Assembly (NCBI RefSeq): GCF_004769555.1
Contig: NZ_RQFY01000004.1
Span: forward strand, 1,116,001-1,180,000
Source of the DNA: Leptospira koniambonensis
GTDB taxonomy: Bacteria > Spirochaetota > Leptospiria > Leptospirales > Leptospiraceae
Length of the DNA stretch: 64,000 nucleotides
Direction: 5' to 3'
Position 1 is the stretch's first letter; each line of letters starts with the position of its first letter. This document shows positions 39,333 through 49,019 of the stretch, one piece after another. Under the pieces are notes generated by a model, which worked only from the letters and a program-made list of their open reading frames with translations, ran no database searches and was not told the origin of the DNA. Both the position numbers and the translations under genes were made by a program.

Positions 39333-40094
39333 TTAGATAACCTTAGCTTCTTCGCGAAGAGCTTTTACTAATTGTTCAGCATAACCTTTCGCATCAGCCG
39401 CTTCTAACTTGCGACCAGGAATACGAGGTGGAGGTGGCTCCAATGCTACTACTTCGATCTTGCTTGCAGGATTTCCTAAATCTGCAGGCGTTTTGGTTTC
39501 GATAGGCTTCTTCTTAGCAGCCATCAAACCTTTCAAGTTAGGATAACGAGGTTCGTTTAATCCTTTTTGAGCAGTGATCGCTACTGGTAGGCTGGTCTCC
39601 ACAACTTGGGTTCCACCTTCTACCTCTTTAGTAGCTTTTACGGATGTTCCGCTGATCTCTAAGCTAACTGCGAAAGAGATATGAGCGATTCCGAGTCCTT
39701 CTGCAACTTGGATCACTACTTGGGAGCTGTCGCTATCGATAGATTGGCGTCCGCCGATGATGATGTCTGCATTTTCAGCTTTCGCGAAGTTTGCGATCAA
39801 TTCTGCGGTTAAAACGGTATCAAAAGGAACGTAATTGTCCACTTTGATCTGAACGGCACGGTCCGCTCCCATTGCGTATGCTTGGCGTAATGACTCTTGA
39901 ACGCGATCTGGTCCTAGAGAGACTGCAATAACCTCTCCACCATTTTTCTCGCGTAATCTAAGCCCTTCTTCAATTGCGAATTCGTCGTACGGAGAGATAA
40001 TCCATTTAATTCCGGCTTCATTGATGGACTTGTCCCCGACTTTGATATTCGTTTCGGTGTCAGGCACCTGTTTCACTAAAACGATGATCTTCAT
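39333..40094 (-). CDS. etfB: Electron transfer flavoprotein beta subunit
   Basis: This 253-aa subunit binds AMP and forms the stalk that docks acyl-CoA dehydrogenases. Motifs: VKQVPDTETNIKV at the N-terminus, ISPYDEFAIEEGLRL, IIGGRQSIDSDSSQVV and the C-terminal AADAKGYAEQLVKAL recognition helix. Standard length. It precedes etfA by 11 bp. Beta-oxidation is the main carbon route in Leptospira, so this pair is expected to be central (established for the genus; the genus itself is inferred). Confidence 0.95.
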   Translation of the reverse strand: MKIIVLVKQVPDTETNIKVGDKSINEAGIKWIISPYDEFAIEEGLRLREKNGGEVIAVSLGPDRVQESLRQAYAMGADRAVQIKVDNYVPFDTVLTAELIANFAKAENADIIIGGRQSIDSDSSQVVIQVAEGLGIAHISFAVSLEISGTSVKATKEVEGGTQVVETSLPVAITAQKGLNEPRYPNLKGLMAAKKKPIETKTPADLGNPASKIEVVALEPPPPRIPGRKLEAADAKGYAEQLVKALREEAKVI

Positions 40095-40190
40095 GAACTT
40101 TCGTTCTCCAAATTAATAGTGCTATAAACACGAAATTTCTGAAAAGCGTGAGTGCAAACTACTTTTTTGCACGTATTCCGGAAATCTCGC

Positions 40191-40487
40191 CTATCGAAAC
40201 AGAATGAGTGTTCTGCTCCAAAAATAGATCCAAAACAATCCCAAAATGATAACCAAAACATTCGCATCAGATTGAAGGAAGAAGGTTAGGCCCCAGAAAA
40301 ACGGTAAAAGGAAAAAGCTGATCAGAAATAAGAACCAGATCCAAGATTTTCCGCTAAGAGGGGTCGCGAATGAGGCCTCGATCTCTGATTGGATCTCTTC
40401 TAAACTTTTAGGAAATTTTCCTAGATTGCGGATCGCGAGAAATAAAGTGAGAAGGCAAATTAAAGTTAATACGACAGAATACAGCAT
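40191..40487 (-). CDS. Small membrane protein of unknown function
   Basis: This 98-aa protein has three hydrophobic segments: residues 2-18, ~51-70 and ~74-92, with a short acidic loop (SLEEIQSEIEASFATP) after the first. The ATG has AGAGGAT seven bases before it. It follows the large GT-C-type gene by 11 bp, so it is co-transcribed and could be an accessory subunit. No known family recognised. Confidence 0.62.
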   Translation of the reverse strand: MLYSVVLTLICLLTLFLAIRNLGKFPKSLEEIQSEIEASFATPLSGKSWIWFLFLISFFLLPFFWGLTFFLQSDANVLVIILGLFWIYFWSRTLILFR

Positions 40488-40498
40488 ATTGATCCTCT

Positions 40499-42940
40499 TC
40501 AGGGAATTCTAGATAATTGCAGAGATTTTAGGACAGCTTGGTTGTCCTTTTTGGTGTGGAACCTGATCTGAACATCATCCGTTTCAGGATTTTCCACTGA
40601 AAATTCGATACTCATCTTCTTATCATCCCCAGCTCCTGAGGATTCATGTAAAATTAACGAAGAAGATTGGTTAGCGGTCACGCTGAAAGTAGCCTGGCTT
40701 AAAGATTCGCCTTCGAATTCTGCTCTAAACTTTCCCTTAGGATCTTTTGGGATAAAATGATCGTAGGCTCTTACTTCTTCGTAAACATTTAGATTATTTT
40801 TACGTTCCGATCTAACTGTTTTAAGCATGTATGCAAATTGAGAAGGAGCTATGGAAACTGCTTTTTTTGTTTGGGAAGAAGGTTTGGGATCTAATCCTAA
40901 TTTATAAACCTGTAAAAAAGTTCCTCTATACAATAGAGTATCCGGATAACGATTCACTGTATCTACAGGATAATTCCCTTCCAAATGGATATTATCTACT
41001 TTTTCTAAAGTAACCGGTCCATCTTCTAAGTTAAAATCTTCGTCGATTAGATAAACATTCCAACCAGATTTGATTAACTGGCTTGCATTTTCTAAAAAAG
41101 GACGTGTCTTGCGGATAAGATAAGTGTCTTTCCCGCTTAAATAACGCAGGGGACTCGCAAGGTCTTCTTTTTTGGTAAAATAAATCGCCTTTTCACTAGG
41201 GAGAGAAATTGATAATCTTTCGAATTCTTCTGAGTATCCGGACAACATTCTTTCGAAGAAGATCAACCTGTCTCTATTATAAAGATGATATATATAACCT
41301 GCAAAAATGAAAACGATCAGGGCTGATTTGATTATTTGCCTTTTGATCGGTAATGAATAAAGTCCTATGACTCCCATAATACATGCAAATGGAATAGGGA
41401 ATAAGACCCAGCGCCTCGAAGCCCAGAAATGGTCTGGGTAAATACTCGGTTCGTAAAAATAAACAAAAGAGAGAAGAGAACCTAATAACAAAAATACCAA
41501 AGAACCTGAGGAGTTCTTTCTGAAGATCAAACGATCGTAACCACCAATCCCAAATAGAACTAATATTAGAGGAACATAAAGTAAGAAGAATATGAAACCG
41601 TTCTTTTTGAAATAAAAGAAATCACTAAGATTTTCTGCGTTGGTCATCACAGGTCGGATGGAATACGCGAAAGTGATCAATAGGAATAAAAAGGATAAAA
41701 TCCCGATCCTTAAGAACTTTCTATTCTTTAGGATAATATTTCGTAGAGATTCAATGGATTGTTTTCCAGACTTTAAGTTAGAGAAAAATAGAAGACCGGA
41801 CAATAATACAGAAGAGAAAACACAGAAGAATGTTAATTTTAATAATTGTTTCGTTTTCCAGAGATCTATCATGTATGGTTTAGAATTTATATAACCATAC
41901 AAAACTCCCAGGATAGAAATCGCCGAATATCCGAATAGAAAATTGAATCCTCTCCAAAGACTTTTCTTTCTTAAAAATAATAAATAACCTACGAAGATCA
42001 CAATTGCAGGAAAATAAATTAAGCTATCGATCCGATTGAAACTGCTTAATCCTAATATGCCGCCTGCAAAGAACATCCATCCATTATTCTTACGAAAAAA
42101 ATAAAGAGCTAAATAAGAAGAGAATAAGATCAGCAATTGTCCTAAGGGTTCGGATAAAGTTGTCCTAACATTCCAAAGTTGGGCCGGATTAAATGCGCAG
42201 AAAAATACTGCCATCAATGCTCCCCAAGGTCCTATCCATTTTTTTACGATCAAAAATATAAAAACTAAGGACAATACACCGAATATTGAGTTCACTCGGA
42301 ACATTGCATCTAATCCGAATAGATCCGTAGATAAGGCTAAGTAAGTGGGTAAGAGTGGATAGAAGCGGGGAGAAAGAGAACCAATCGGAACAGAAGGGTC
42401 CTGTGGGGAATAATCAGAATGGATTGCAGGATAACCATAAATGATATTATTTCCTAAAACTTGGGTCAAGTCTTGGTAGCGGAAATCATCAAAGTTCAGG
42501 CCACCAGTTTTCTGGATCTTACTTCCAAAAACTACATACAATCCGTGGTCTCTATCTCCTTTTATATATTCGATAGGAAAAAGAGAATACATAGCTCCCG
42601 CGCTAAGAAGCAACAATGCAAGAGTAATGTTCGTAAGTAAATTTCTGGAACTGTCCCATCCGGAAATTGGGTTTAATCTAAAATCAATTTTTCGAAAGAG
42701 TATGTATATAATGAGTGATCCGGAGACTAAAAGTTGGATCAATACTACATACAGAATTTTATATGATTCGAAAGAAACTAAAAGAAGTGCGATGGACCCG
42801 GCTATTAAAATGGAGAGGGTGAAAGAGACTAAGTTTCTGGATAAGGGTTGTGGGAGTCCTTTTTTATGAAGAATGACCGATATAAAATAAATATTTAGGA
42901 TGATACCTAAAAAAAATAAGAAATTTACCAAGGAAACCAC
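40499..42940 (-). CDS. Large GT-C-like polytopic membrane protein
   Basis: This 813-aa protein has ~13-14 membrane helices followed by a soluble C-terminal region (~residues 560-813) with beta-rich sequence. The layout (GDRDHGLYVVFGSKI then SPRFYPLLPTYLALSTDLFGLDAMFRVNSIF) resembles GT39/PMT-type glycosyltransferases: an acidic site after helix 1 followed by a conserved arginine region. Catalytic assignment is tentative. GTG start. It heads the long run containing the etf genes, though the ~100-bp gap before etfB could hold its own promoter. Confidence 0.62.
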   Translation of the reverse strand: MVSLVNFLFFLGIILNIYFISVILHKKGLPQPLSRNLVSFTLSILIAGSIALLLVSFESYKILYVVLIQLLVSGSLIIYILFRKIDFRLNPISGWDSSRNLLTNITLALLLLSAGAMYSLFPIEYIKGDRDHGLYVVFGSKIQKTGGLNFDDFRYQDLTQVLGNNIIYGYPAIHSDYSPQDPSVPIGSLSPRFYPLLPTYLALSTDLFGLDAMFRVNSIFGVLSLVFIFLIVKKWIGPWGALMAVFFCAFNPAQLWNVRTTLSEPLGQLLILFSSYLALYFFRKNNGWMFFAGGILGLSSFNRIDSLIYFPAIVIFVGYLLFLRKKSLWRGFNFLFGYSAISILGVLYGYINSKPYMIDLWKTKQLLKLTFFCVFSSVLLSGLLFFSNLKSGKQSIESLRNIILKNRKFLRIGILSFLFLLITFAYSIRPVMTNAENLSDFFYFKKNGFIFFLLYVPLILVLFGIGGYDRLIFRKNSSGSLVFLLLGSLLSFVYFYEPSIYPDHFWASRRWVLFPIPFACIMGVIGLYSLPIKRQIIKSALIVFIFAGYIYHLYNRDRLIFFERMLSGYSEEFERLSISLPSEKAIYFTKKEDLASPLRYLSGKDTYLIRKTRPFLENASQLIKSGWNVYLIDEDFNLEDGPVTLEKVDNIHLEGNYPVDTVNRYPDTLLYRGTFLQVYKLGLDPKPSSQTKKAVSIAPSQFAYMLKTVRSERKNNLNVYEEVRAYDHFIPKDPKGKFRAEFEGESLSQATFSVTANQSSSLILHESSGAGDDKKMSIEFSVENPETDDVQIRFHTKKDNQAVLKSLQLSRIP

Positions 42941-43017
42941 TGCCTAATACGAAATAATATCTTATCCTAGATTTGTAAAGCTTGTATTTGGAGATGAAGA
43001 TTTAGCACTTCTTAAAT

Positions 43018-43072
43018 ATACTTAAGTCTCGTAACTCGGTTGCAATTTACAGTGGGTCCAAAATACTTAAGT
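43018..43072 (+). promoter_or_regulatory. Promoter with two ATACTTAAGT sites for the acyl-CoA dehydrogenase gene
   Basis: ATACTTAAGT occurs at 43018-43027 and 43063-43072, 45 bp apart; ACTTAAGT is itself palindromic. A candidate promoter, TTGCAA (43040-43045) with 16-bp spacing to AATACT (43062-43067), places the second copy over the -10 and the first upstream of the -35. This fits a repressor or activator binding both sites. Confidence 0.5.
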
Positions 43073-43094
43073 TGAAACTGAATAGGGCATTAGA

Positions 43095-44282
43095 ATGAAG
43101 GGAATCCAAGAAAAAAAAATAGATCTATATAATCCAACCGATGATCATCTTTCCTTAAGAGAGAATGTAAGCGCTTTCGCAAAAGAGAATTTGGATCAAC
43201 AAGCAAAGGATCATGACGATGAAGAATCCTTTAATAAAGATCTATTTCGTAGATTAGGTGCGGAGCTGGGAATCTTTGGAGTTACAGTTCCTCAAGAAGA
43301 TGGAGGAATGGGGTTGGACCCTGTTGCAAGTGTGATCATTCACGAGGAATTCTCCGCATATGATCCTGGATTTACTCTATCATATTTAGCTCATGAAGTA
43401 CTTTTCGTGAACAATTTCTATCACAGTGGAAATCCTTCCCAAAGAGCTAAATACATGCCAAAGGTTCTTTCTGGAGAATGGATCGGTGGAATGGGAATGA
43501 CCGAGCCAGGAGCGGGAACGGACGTTCTTGGAATGACAACAGTTGCTACTCGTAAAGGCGATAAATTTGTGTTAAATGGTAGAAAACAATTTATCACAAA
43601 TGGGATTGTAGGTCAGGTATTCTTGGTATATGCAAAAACCAGTAAGGATTCTCGCAGAACAACTTCCTTCATAGTAGAGAGTTCTTATCCTGGATTCAGT
43701 TTTGGCAAAAAAGAAGAGAAGATGGGAATGAGATCTTCTCCAACCACTCAACTCGTTTTTGAAAACTTAGAAGTTCCAGCAGAAAATTTGATAGGTGCCG
43801 AAGACGGGGCCTTAACTCATATGATGAGAAATCTTGAGATTGAAAGAGTAACTCTTGCTGCACAATCTTTAGGAATTGCAAAACGTTGTGTAGATGTAAT
43901 GTGCGAATATACTATTCTTCATAGAGAAGCCTTTGATAAAAAACTGATAGAATTTGGACAGATCCAAAGATTGCTCGCTGAGTCTTATGCAGATTATCAA
44001 GCCGCAAGAGCCTTAGTATATGATGTTGCTTCTAAAATACATCCTGAAAACCGAAACTCACTTGGAGCTGCTTCTGCAAAACTTGTAGCTACTCAAATGG
44101 CGGAAAGAGTTTCCAGAAATGCAATCCAAGTGCTGGGTGGTTACGGTTATTGTAGAGAATACCCTGTAGAAAGATTACATAGAGATGCCATCTTGCTTTC
44201 CATTGGTGGTGGAACAAACGAGGCAATGCAAAAAAATATAGCTGCTGATCTAAAGAAGCTATATGCAAGCTCAGGAATGTAA
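43095..44282 (+). CDS. Acyl-CoA dehydrogenase, isovaleryl/long-chain type
   Basis: This 395-aa FAD enzyme has the signatures GGMGMTEPGAGTDVLGM and QVLGGYGYCREYPVERLHRDA. At the site where medium-chain enzymes carry the catalytic Glu, it reads SIGGGTNEAM with Gly. A Glu in NLEIERVTLAAQSLG sits where isovaleryl-CoA and long-chain dehydrogenases keep their base, so it belongs to that class. Substrate is probably branched- or long-chain acyl-CoA; electrons should go to the EtfAB encoded nearby. Confidence 0.92.
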   Translation: MKGIQEKKIDLYNPTDDHLSLRENVSAFAKENLDQQAKDHDDEESFNKDLFRRLGAELGIFGVTVPQEDGGMGLDPVASVIIHEEFSAYDPGFTLSYLAHEVLFVNNFYHSGNPSQRAKYMPKVLSGEWIGGMGMTEPGAGTDVLGMTTVATRKGDKFVLNGRKQFITNGIVGQVFLVYAKTSKDSRRTTSFIVESSYPGFSFGKKEEKMGMRSSPTTQLVFENLEVPAENLIGAEDGALTHMMRNLEIERVTLAAQSLGIAKRCVDVMCEYTILHREAFDKKLIEFGQIQRLLAESYADYQAARALVYDVASKIHPENRNSLGAASAKLVATQMAERVSRNAIQVLGGYGYCREYPVERLHRDAILLSIGGGTNEAMQKNIAADLKKLYASSGM

Positions 44283-44299
44283 TCTAATATTTAGTCTAT

Positions 44300-44327
44300 C
44301 CGGTCGTTCTTCTTGAGAGACGACCGG
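44300..44327 (+). terminator. Intrinsic terminator after the acyl-CoA dehydrogenase gene
   Basis: CCGGTCGT (44300-44307) and ACGACCGG (44320-44327) form a perfect GC-rich 8-bp stem with a 12-base loop, followed by CTTTATATCCTT. It lies 17 bp after the stop. Confidence 0.7.
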
Positions 44328-44423
44328 CTTTATATCCTTCCCTCGTAAAGTTCTTCCCGTATAAGCCCCGTTTAATAAGTTCTGTCTGCAAGGGCATTTA
44401 GTGTCCGGGGATGCAGGAATTTC

Positions 44424-45509
44424 ATGAGAAAAAAAGGGCCTAAGACGGTCGTTTTACTTAAAAATAAAAAGAATTTATTCTTAACGGTTTTATTCATTTG
44501 TTCGGTTTTCTATCTTATCGATTGTTCTGCTGGCCAAGGTCAGAGGGATCATTCAGTATTCGGAAGAAGAGCTTCTTTAACTAGAGAAGGATTACAACTT
44601 TCAGCAATCGATACTCCTCCAGCAGATCGTCATCTTCATGCAGAACATTATCCTTCTTCAAATGAAAGAAGATTGGACCTGTTTAAATCCAGAGTAGTGG
44701 GTTTAGGCGGTGGTTATATGGGAGTTGGAACAGATCAGAATCTAACTTTGATCGCATGGGCAAGAAGTGAATTTGCTTATCTATTCGATTTTGATCCAGT
44801 AACAGTTTCCATTAATAGACTTCATCTTCATTTTCTAGAAATTTCTCCTACTTATCCAGAATTTGAAAAACTTTGGGATCCTAAGAATAAAGAGACTGTT
44901 CTTCCTATTATCGAAAAAAGATTTTCGAATGATCCAGAATATCAAGTAATTCTAAAGTCTTACCAAATCGCTCTTAGAAAGGGAGCCGTTCCTCAACGTT
45001 TAGGGGACTTACATAAGATCTCTAAAGTGTATCCTCAATTTACCTCTTTTCATAATGATACAAAGGATTATGATCACCTCAGAAATCTGGTATTAGATGG
45101 AAAAATAATTGCGATCGATGGGAATTTATTGGGAGACAAGACTATAAATTCGATTTCTGAAAAAGCGAAAGAGCTCGAGATCCCGATTCGTATTTTATAT
45201 ACTTCTAATGCAGAAGAATATTTTAGATATCCGGAAGGAATGAGAAAGAATTTCTTAAATCTGTACGGAGATACTAAAAGTATAGTGATCCGCACCGTTA
45301 CTAAAGGTGCTAAGGTATACGGATTCCCGGATGGAGAGATGTTCCCCGCAGCGTTTCCTTTTCATTATAATATCCAATCTTTAGATAACCTAAAGACTTG
45401 GCTGACCAAAGAAAGTGTTCTATATACAACGATACTTCTTCGTAATCGTAAACCGATCGAAAAGGGATTTTCTTTAATAGAAGCATTACCTCCGGAACCT
45501 AAAAAATGA
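44424..45509 (+). CDS. Putative exported lipoprotein of unknown function, paired with CapA-like gene
   Basis: This 361-aa protein has an N-terminal hydrophobic segment ending in FYLIDCSAGQ, where Cys could be a loose spirochaetal lipobox. The mature part carries GGGYMGVGTDQNLTLIAWAR and FLFDFDPVTVSINRLHLHFLE-like sequence (around residues 92-130), reminiscent of an uncharacterised widespread family with a VGxxQN motif and a DxD-like acidic centre; match from memory only. It overlaps the next gene by four bases, so the two proteins probably act together. Confidence 0.68.
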   Translation: MRKKGPKTVVLLKNKKNLFLTVLFICSVFYLIDCSAGQGQRDHSVFGRRASLTREGLQLSAIDTPPADRHLHAEHYPSSNERRLDLFKSRVVGLGGGYMGVGTDQNLTLIAWARSEFAYLFDFDPVTVSINRLHLHFLEISPTYPEFEKLWDPKNKETVLPIIEKRFSNDPEYQVILKSYQIALRKGAVPQRLGDLHKISKVYPQFTSFHNDTKDYDHLRNLVLDGKIIAIDGNLLGDKTINSISEKAKELEIPIRILYTSNAEEYFRYPEGMRKNFLNLYGDTKSIVIRTVTKGAKVYGFPDGEMFPAAFPFHYNIQSLDNLKTWLTKESVLYTTILLRNRKPIEKGFSLIEALPPEPKK

Positions 45510-46612
45510 TCAGAAGCTCTATCTTTTGTTTGGGGATTGCATTTTTTGCAGTTCCTTGTTCTTCTCAGAACGTTAAGACAGGTTCAACCACTGATTCAGT
45601 TCGAATTGTAGCAGTGGGAGATATCATGTCTCATCAAACTCAGATAGATACAGCTTATGATAAAGAATGTGACTGCTGGAAATTCGACGAGGTATTCCAA
45701 GAAGTGTCTTCCATGATCTCTGAAGCAGATCTTGCCGTTGGAAATTTAGAAACCACTCTTCCTGGAGATCCTAAACAATATACTGGTTATCCTCAATTCG
45801 GGGCTCCAGATTCTCTTGCGAAAGCAATTAAGGATATCGGTTTCGATGTGCTTTCTACTGCAAATAACCATTCCTGTGATAAAGGTAAGTTAGGAGTAGT
45901 CAGAACCCTTTCCGTGTTGGATCAATTAGGTCTGAAACATTTGGGAACGTACAAGGACAAAGAAGAATATGAAAAAAATAGAATATTATTTGTCCCTGTT
46001 GGAAATCTAAATCTTGCATTTTTAGATTATACATATGGAACCAATGGTCTGGAAATCCCTGCTGGAACAGTGATCAATCTGATCGACAAAGACCAAATAG
46101 CTTCTGATATTGTTTTGGCCAAAAAATCCAAACCTGATGCAATTATTGTAATGTATCATTACGGAACAGAATATCTGCATCAACCAGATCCTTTTCAGGT
46201 AGAAATGGTGGAACATGCATTTTCTTCCGGAGCGGATATTGTTCTAGGCGGACATCCTCATACACTCCAAAGATTTGGTAAAAAAATGATTAAGGATAAA
46301 TTCGGGATCTCGAAAGAGAGATTTTATATTTATTCTTTGGGTAACTTCATTTCAGGCCAAGACAGACGTTATGTGGATGGAGGACTTATACTAAAATTCT
46401 CCTTATCTAAAGAGAATGATAAATTAAATATTTTTGATATATCTTATGAGCCTGTTTGGGTTTACATAGACAGAACTGGGTCTAAGGCGCAGTTTAGATT
46501 ATTGCCTGTTAAAAAATATTTAAATAATGATCAGGAAAGAAAACTTCCTGAGACTTCGTTCCAAAGAATGAAACAATTCTATAAAGACACTGTAGATCTA
46601 CTCGGTCCTTAG
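45506..46612 (+). CDS. CapA-family metallophosphoesterase-like protein
   Basis: This 368-aa exported protein has an N-terminal signal ending around PCSSQN, which also allows a lipobox. It carries the PGA_cap metallophosphatase motifs: AVGDIMSH, VGNLETTLPG, TANNHSCDKG, MYHYGTEYLHQP and GGHPHTLQRF. CapA proteins take part in polyglutamate or capsule handling in Bacillus, but most homologues elsewhere are uncharacterised. It is translationally coupled to the upstream lipoprotein. Confidence 0.85.
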   Translation: MIRSSIFCLGIAFFAVPCSSQNVKTGSTTDSVRIVAVGDIMSHQTQIDTAYDKECDCWKFDEVFQEVSSMISEADLAVGNLETTLPGDPKQYTGYPQFGAPDSLAKAIKDIGFDVLSTANNHSCDKGKLGVVRTLSVLDQLGLKHLGTYKDKEEYEKNRILFVPVGNLNLAFLDYTYGTNGLEIPAGTVINLIDKDQIASDIVLAKKSKPDAIIVMYHYGTEYLHQPDPFQVEMVEHAFSSGADIVLGGHPHTLQRFGKKMIKDKFGISKERFYIYSLGNFISGQDRRYVDGGLILKFSLSKENDKLNIFDISYEPVWVYIDRTGSKAQFRLLPVKKYLNNDQERKLPETSFQRMKQFYKDTVDLLGP

Positions 46613-46745
46613 TCTGGATTCCGAACAACCGACTGGACATAAGTCGACTGAAAAATTCGGCGCCTTCTTCTTATATTTTCCTATCACTTTATGCAAAAAA
46701 GGTTCAATCATGAAGTATTTCCCTGTCTAAGAACCGAGGAAAGAA

Positions 46746-47849
46746 ATGAACCTATTATTTACTGAATATACATTAGGAAAGAATAAGCTAAAAAACAGAG
46801 CCGTTATGGCTCCAATGACTCGCTCCAGAGCAATCGGAAATATTCCGAACGATTTGATGGCGGAATATTATTCCCAAAGAGCAGGCGCCGGTCTATTGAT
46901 TACAGAAGGTGTTTCTCCTTCTCCCAATGGTTTAGGATACGCAAGGATCCCAGGAATTTTTTCAGATGAGCAAGTTCAGGCCTGGAAGAAGGTTACAGAT
47001 GCAGTGCATGCAAACCAAGGTAGAATATTTGTACAGCTTATGCATTCAGGAAGAGTAGGGAATCATCTCAATCTTCCTGAAGGTGCGGAACTTGTAGGAC
47101 CTTCTGCCATTGGATTAAAAGGAACTGTTTGGACTGACGCAGAAGGAAGCCAACCTTACTCTTCTCCAAGAGAAATGACTTCAAAGGATATCCAAGTAGC
47201 GATCCGAGAATATGTGACTGCTGCAGAGAACGCAATCAAGGCAGGATTTGATGGAGTTGAACTTCATGGCGCCAATGGATATTTGATAGAACAATTTTTA
47301 CATCCAAGTGCAAATCATAGAACCGATGAATACGGCGGAGATTGGAAGAAGAGAAATAGATTCGCCGTAGAAGTTGCGACCGCAGTTGTGGAAGCAATCG
47401 GAGCAGATAAAGTAGCGATTAGACTTTCTCCTTACGGTGTATTTAACGATTTAGAAATTCATAATGAAATAGAAGAACAATACAAAGACCTCGCTACATC
47501 TTTAGGAAAACTTGGACTCGTTTATATTCATATAGTGGACCATTCTTCCATGGGAGCGATTAAACCGACTGATTCAGTGGTTACTTCGATCAGAGAATCT
47601 TATAAATCCGGAAATCCAAACGGAGCTTATATTCTTTCAGGTGGTTATGATCCTGGTCGCGCGGATTCTGATCTAAAAGAAAAAAATGCGGATCTAATTG
47701 CATTTGGTCGTAACTTTATTTCGAATCCAGATTTAGTGGAAAGATTGGAGAAGGGAATCCCTCTTGCTGAGCCTGATGCTTCTACATTCTATACTCCGGG
47801 AGAAAAAGGATATACTGACTATCCTATAGCTTCTCTTTCTAAAGTTTAA
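46746..47849 (+). CDS. Old Yellow Enzyme family NADH:flavin oxidoreductase
   Basis: This 367-aa FMN enzyme has VMAPMTRSRA near the N-terminus, the substrate-binding pair in ELHGANGYLIEQFLHPSANHRTDEYGG, and the C-terminal GRNFISNPDLVERL. It is closest to the NemA/OYE classical group that reduces activated alkenes, nitrate esters and N-ethylmaleimide-type electrophiles using NAD(P)H. A palindrome AGTCGACT (46642-46649) lies ~100 bp upstream. Physiological substrate unknown. Confidence 0.93.
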   Translation: MNLLFTEYTLGKNKLKNRAVMAPMTRSRAIGNIPNDLMAEYYSQRAGAGLLITEGVSPSPNGLGYARIPGIFSDEQVQAWKKVTDAVHANQGRIFVQLMHSGRVGNHLNLPEGAELVGPSAIGLKGTVWTDAEGSQPYSSPREMTSKDIQVAIREYVTAAENAIKAGFDGVELHGANGYLIEQFLHPSANHRTDEYGGDWKKRNRFAVEVATAVVEAIGADKVAIRLSPYGVFNDLEIHNEIEEQYKDLATSLGKLGLVYIHIVDHSSMGAIKPTDSVVTSIRESYKSGNPNGAYILSGGYDPGRADSDLKEKNADLIAFGRNFISNPDLVERLEKGIPLAEPDASTFYTPGEKGYTDYPIASLSKV

Positions 47850-47861
47850 GAAAGATCAAAA

Positions 47862-47887
47862 TCCCGCCGTTTGTATTAGCGGCGGGA
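47862..47887 (-). terminator. Intrinsic terminator between OYE and SH3b genes
   Basis: TCCCGCCG (47862-47869) and CGGCGGGA (47880-47887) are exact complements with a 10-base loop. On the minus strand the stem is followed by TTTTGATCTTT, so it best serves the SH3b gene; it can also slow plus-strand read-through. Confidence 0.7.
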
Positions 47888-47898
47888 ACTGAAAAATA

Positions 47899-48984
47899 TT
47901 AGCAGGCGTCTCCCGCACCTCTTAATAATAACTGCAAGGTCCCATTCTTTAATTCGTATAAAGATTTGATAGAAGAGTCATAACCTATATCAGTAAATAA
48001 TAATATAGGAACCGGATCTTCTTCTCTATAAATGACTCCAATCAAATGATAAGAACCGCCGTAAAATCCTAATTCTTCAGTGAGTTTTTCGGATTTTTCG
48101 TAAGAGATCAAAATTCTGTCTGTCCCAAACTTGCGTCCTAATAGATAGAGATACCTTCTTTCCGCACCTTTTTTATGATAGGCAATCCTACCGGAAATGA
48201 AGGTTTCCTTTTTATTATTTTTGAAAGAATACACTTCTTCCATTGTGGAATGAAGCCATTCGGTTTCAGGATATCCTCTCGCTTTCCAAGTAGTTTCTGC
48301 TAAACTTTTGAAAAGAGTATAATCTGTATCTGTCTTAGATAATTCTTGGAGAGGAATAGATTGTAGTCCTAGATCTGGAGAATATACCAACCAATCTTTT
48401 TTGGCTTTAATATCTCCTGCAGGTTTTACTTTTAATGCGGGGAATTCTTGGCATCCGTAAGTAGTAGGCGAGGCCGCGGAAAAAGAAGGTCCCTTATCTC
48501 CTTCTAATAATGAAAAAGAAGGAAGAGAAGTATTCACACCACTCCTGAATTTATAATCAAATTCGTATTCGTCTTTTGCTTCTTGCCAACCTTTTGGACT
48601 GAAGAATGCAAGCGGAACAAAGATGGGAAGATCCTTTGGATCATATCCGGACCAAACAAATCCAATCAGTTTATATTCATCTAATGTGTCTGGTGGGGTG
48701 AGTCCTAAATATTTTCTGGAAACAAAACCTGTTCTACCGTCTTCAGATTTGATCTTAGCCCAATCGATAGGACCTTTTGTTTCATCGGGAAGGATTTTGA
48801 CCTTATTTCCCCTGTTTAGGGTAAAGACGATCTTTCCGGTTTCAGGAGTCTCTCTAACGTTTAACACGCCTGAGGTGATTAGAACATAGTGATATGGATC
48901 TGAGGTCTGAGCGACCAAAGAAAGATACAATGGAGGTAGAAGTAATACTAATAAGATCCGGAATTTAAGCGCCATTGCAGCCAC
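47899..48984 (-). CDS. Exported SH3b-domain protein
   Basis: This 361-aa protein has a signal peptide (residues ~5-25, ending LVAQT) and a bacterial SH3 domain (~30-95): YVLITSGVLNVRETPETGKIV, then VKILPDE, WAKIKSEDGRTGFVSRKYLG. SH3b domains bind peptidoglycan or peptides. The remaining ~260 residues are beta-rich and unrecognised, with paired segments such as SFSLLEGDKGPSFS. Two Met codons three apart make the start uncertain. A terminator follows. Confidence 0.72.
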   Translation of the reverse strand: MAAMALKFRILLVLLLPPLYLSLVAQTSDPYHYVLITSGVLNVRETPETGKIVFTLNRGNKVKILPDETKGPIDWAKIKSEDGRTGFVSRKYLGLTPPDTLDEYKLIGFVWSGYDPKDLPIFVPLAFFSPKGWQEAKDEYEFDYKFRSGVNTSLPSFSLLEGDKGPSFSAASPTTYGCQEFPALKVKPAGDIKAKKDWLVYSPDLGLQSIPLQELSKTDTDYTLFKSLAETTWKARGYPETEWLHSTMEEVYSFKNNKKETFISGRIAYHKKGAERRYLYLLGRKFGTDRILISYEKSEKLTEELGFYGGSYHLIGVIYREEDPVPILLFTDIGYDSSIKSLYELKNGTLQLLLRGAGDAC

Positions 48985-49019
48985 AGCATCGTTTTAAGAT
49001 CCGGGCCCGCAAGAGCTTT

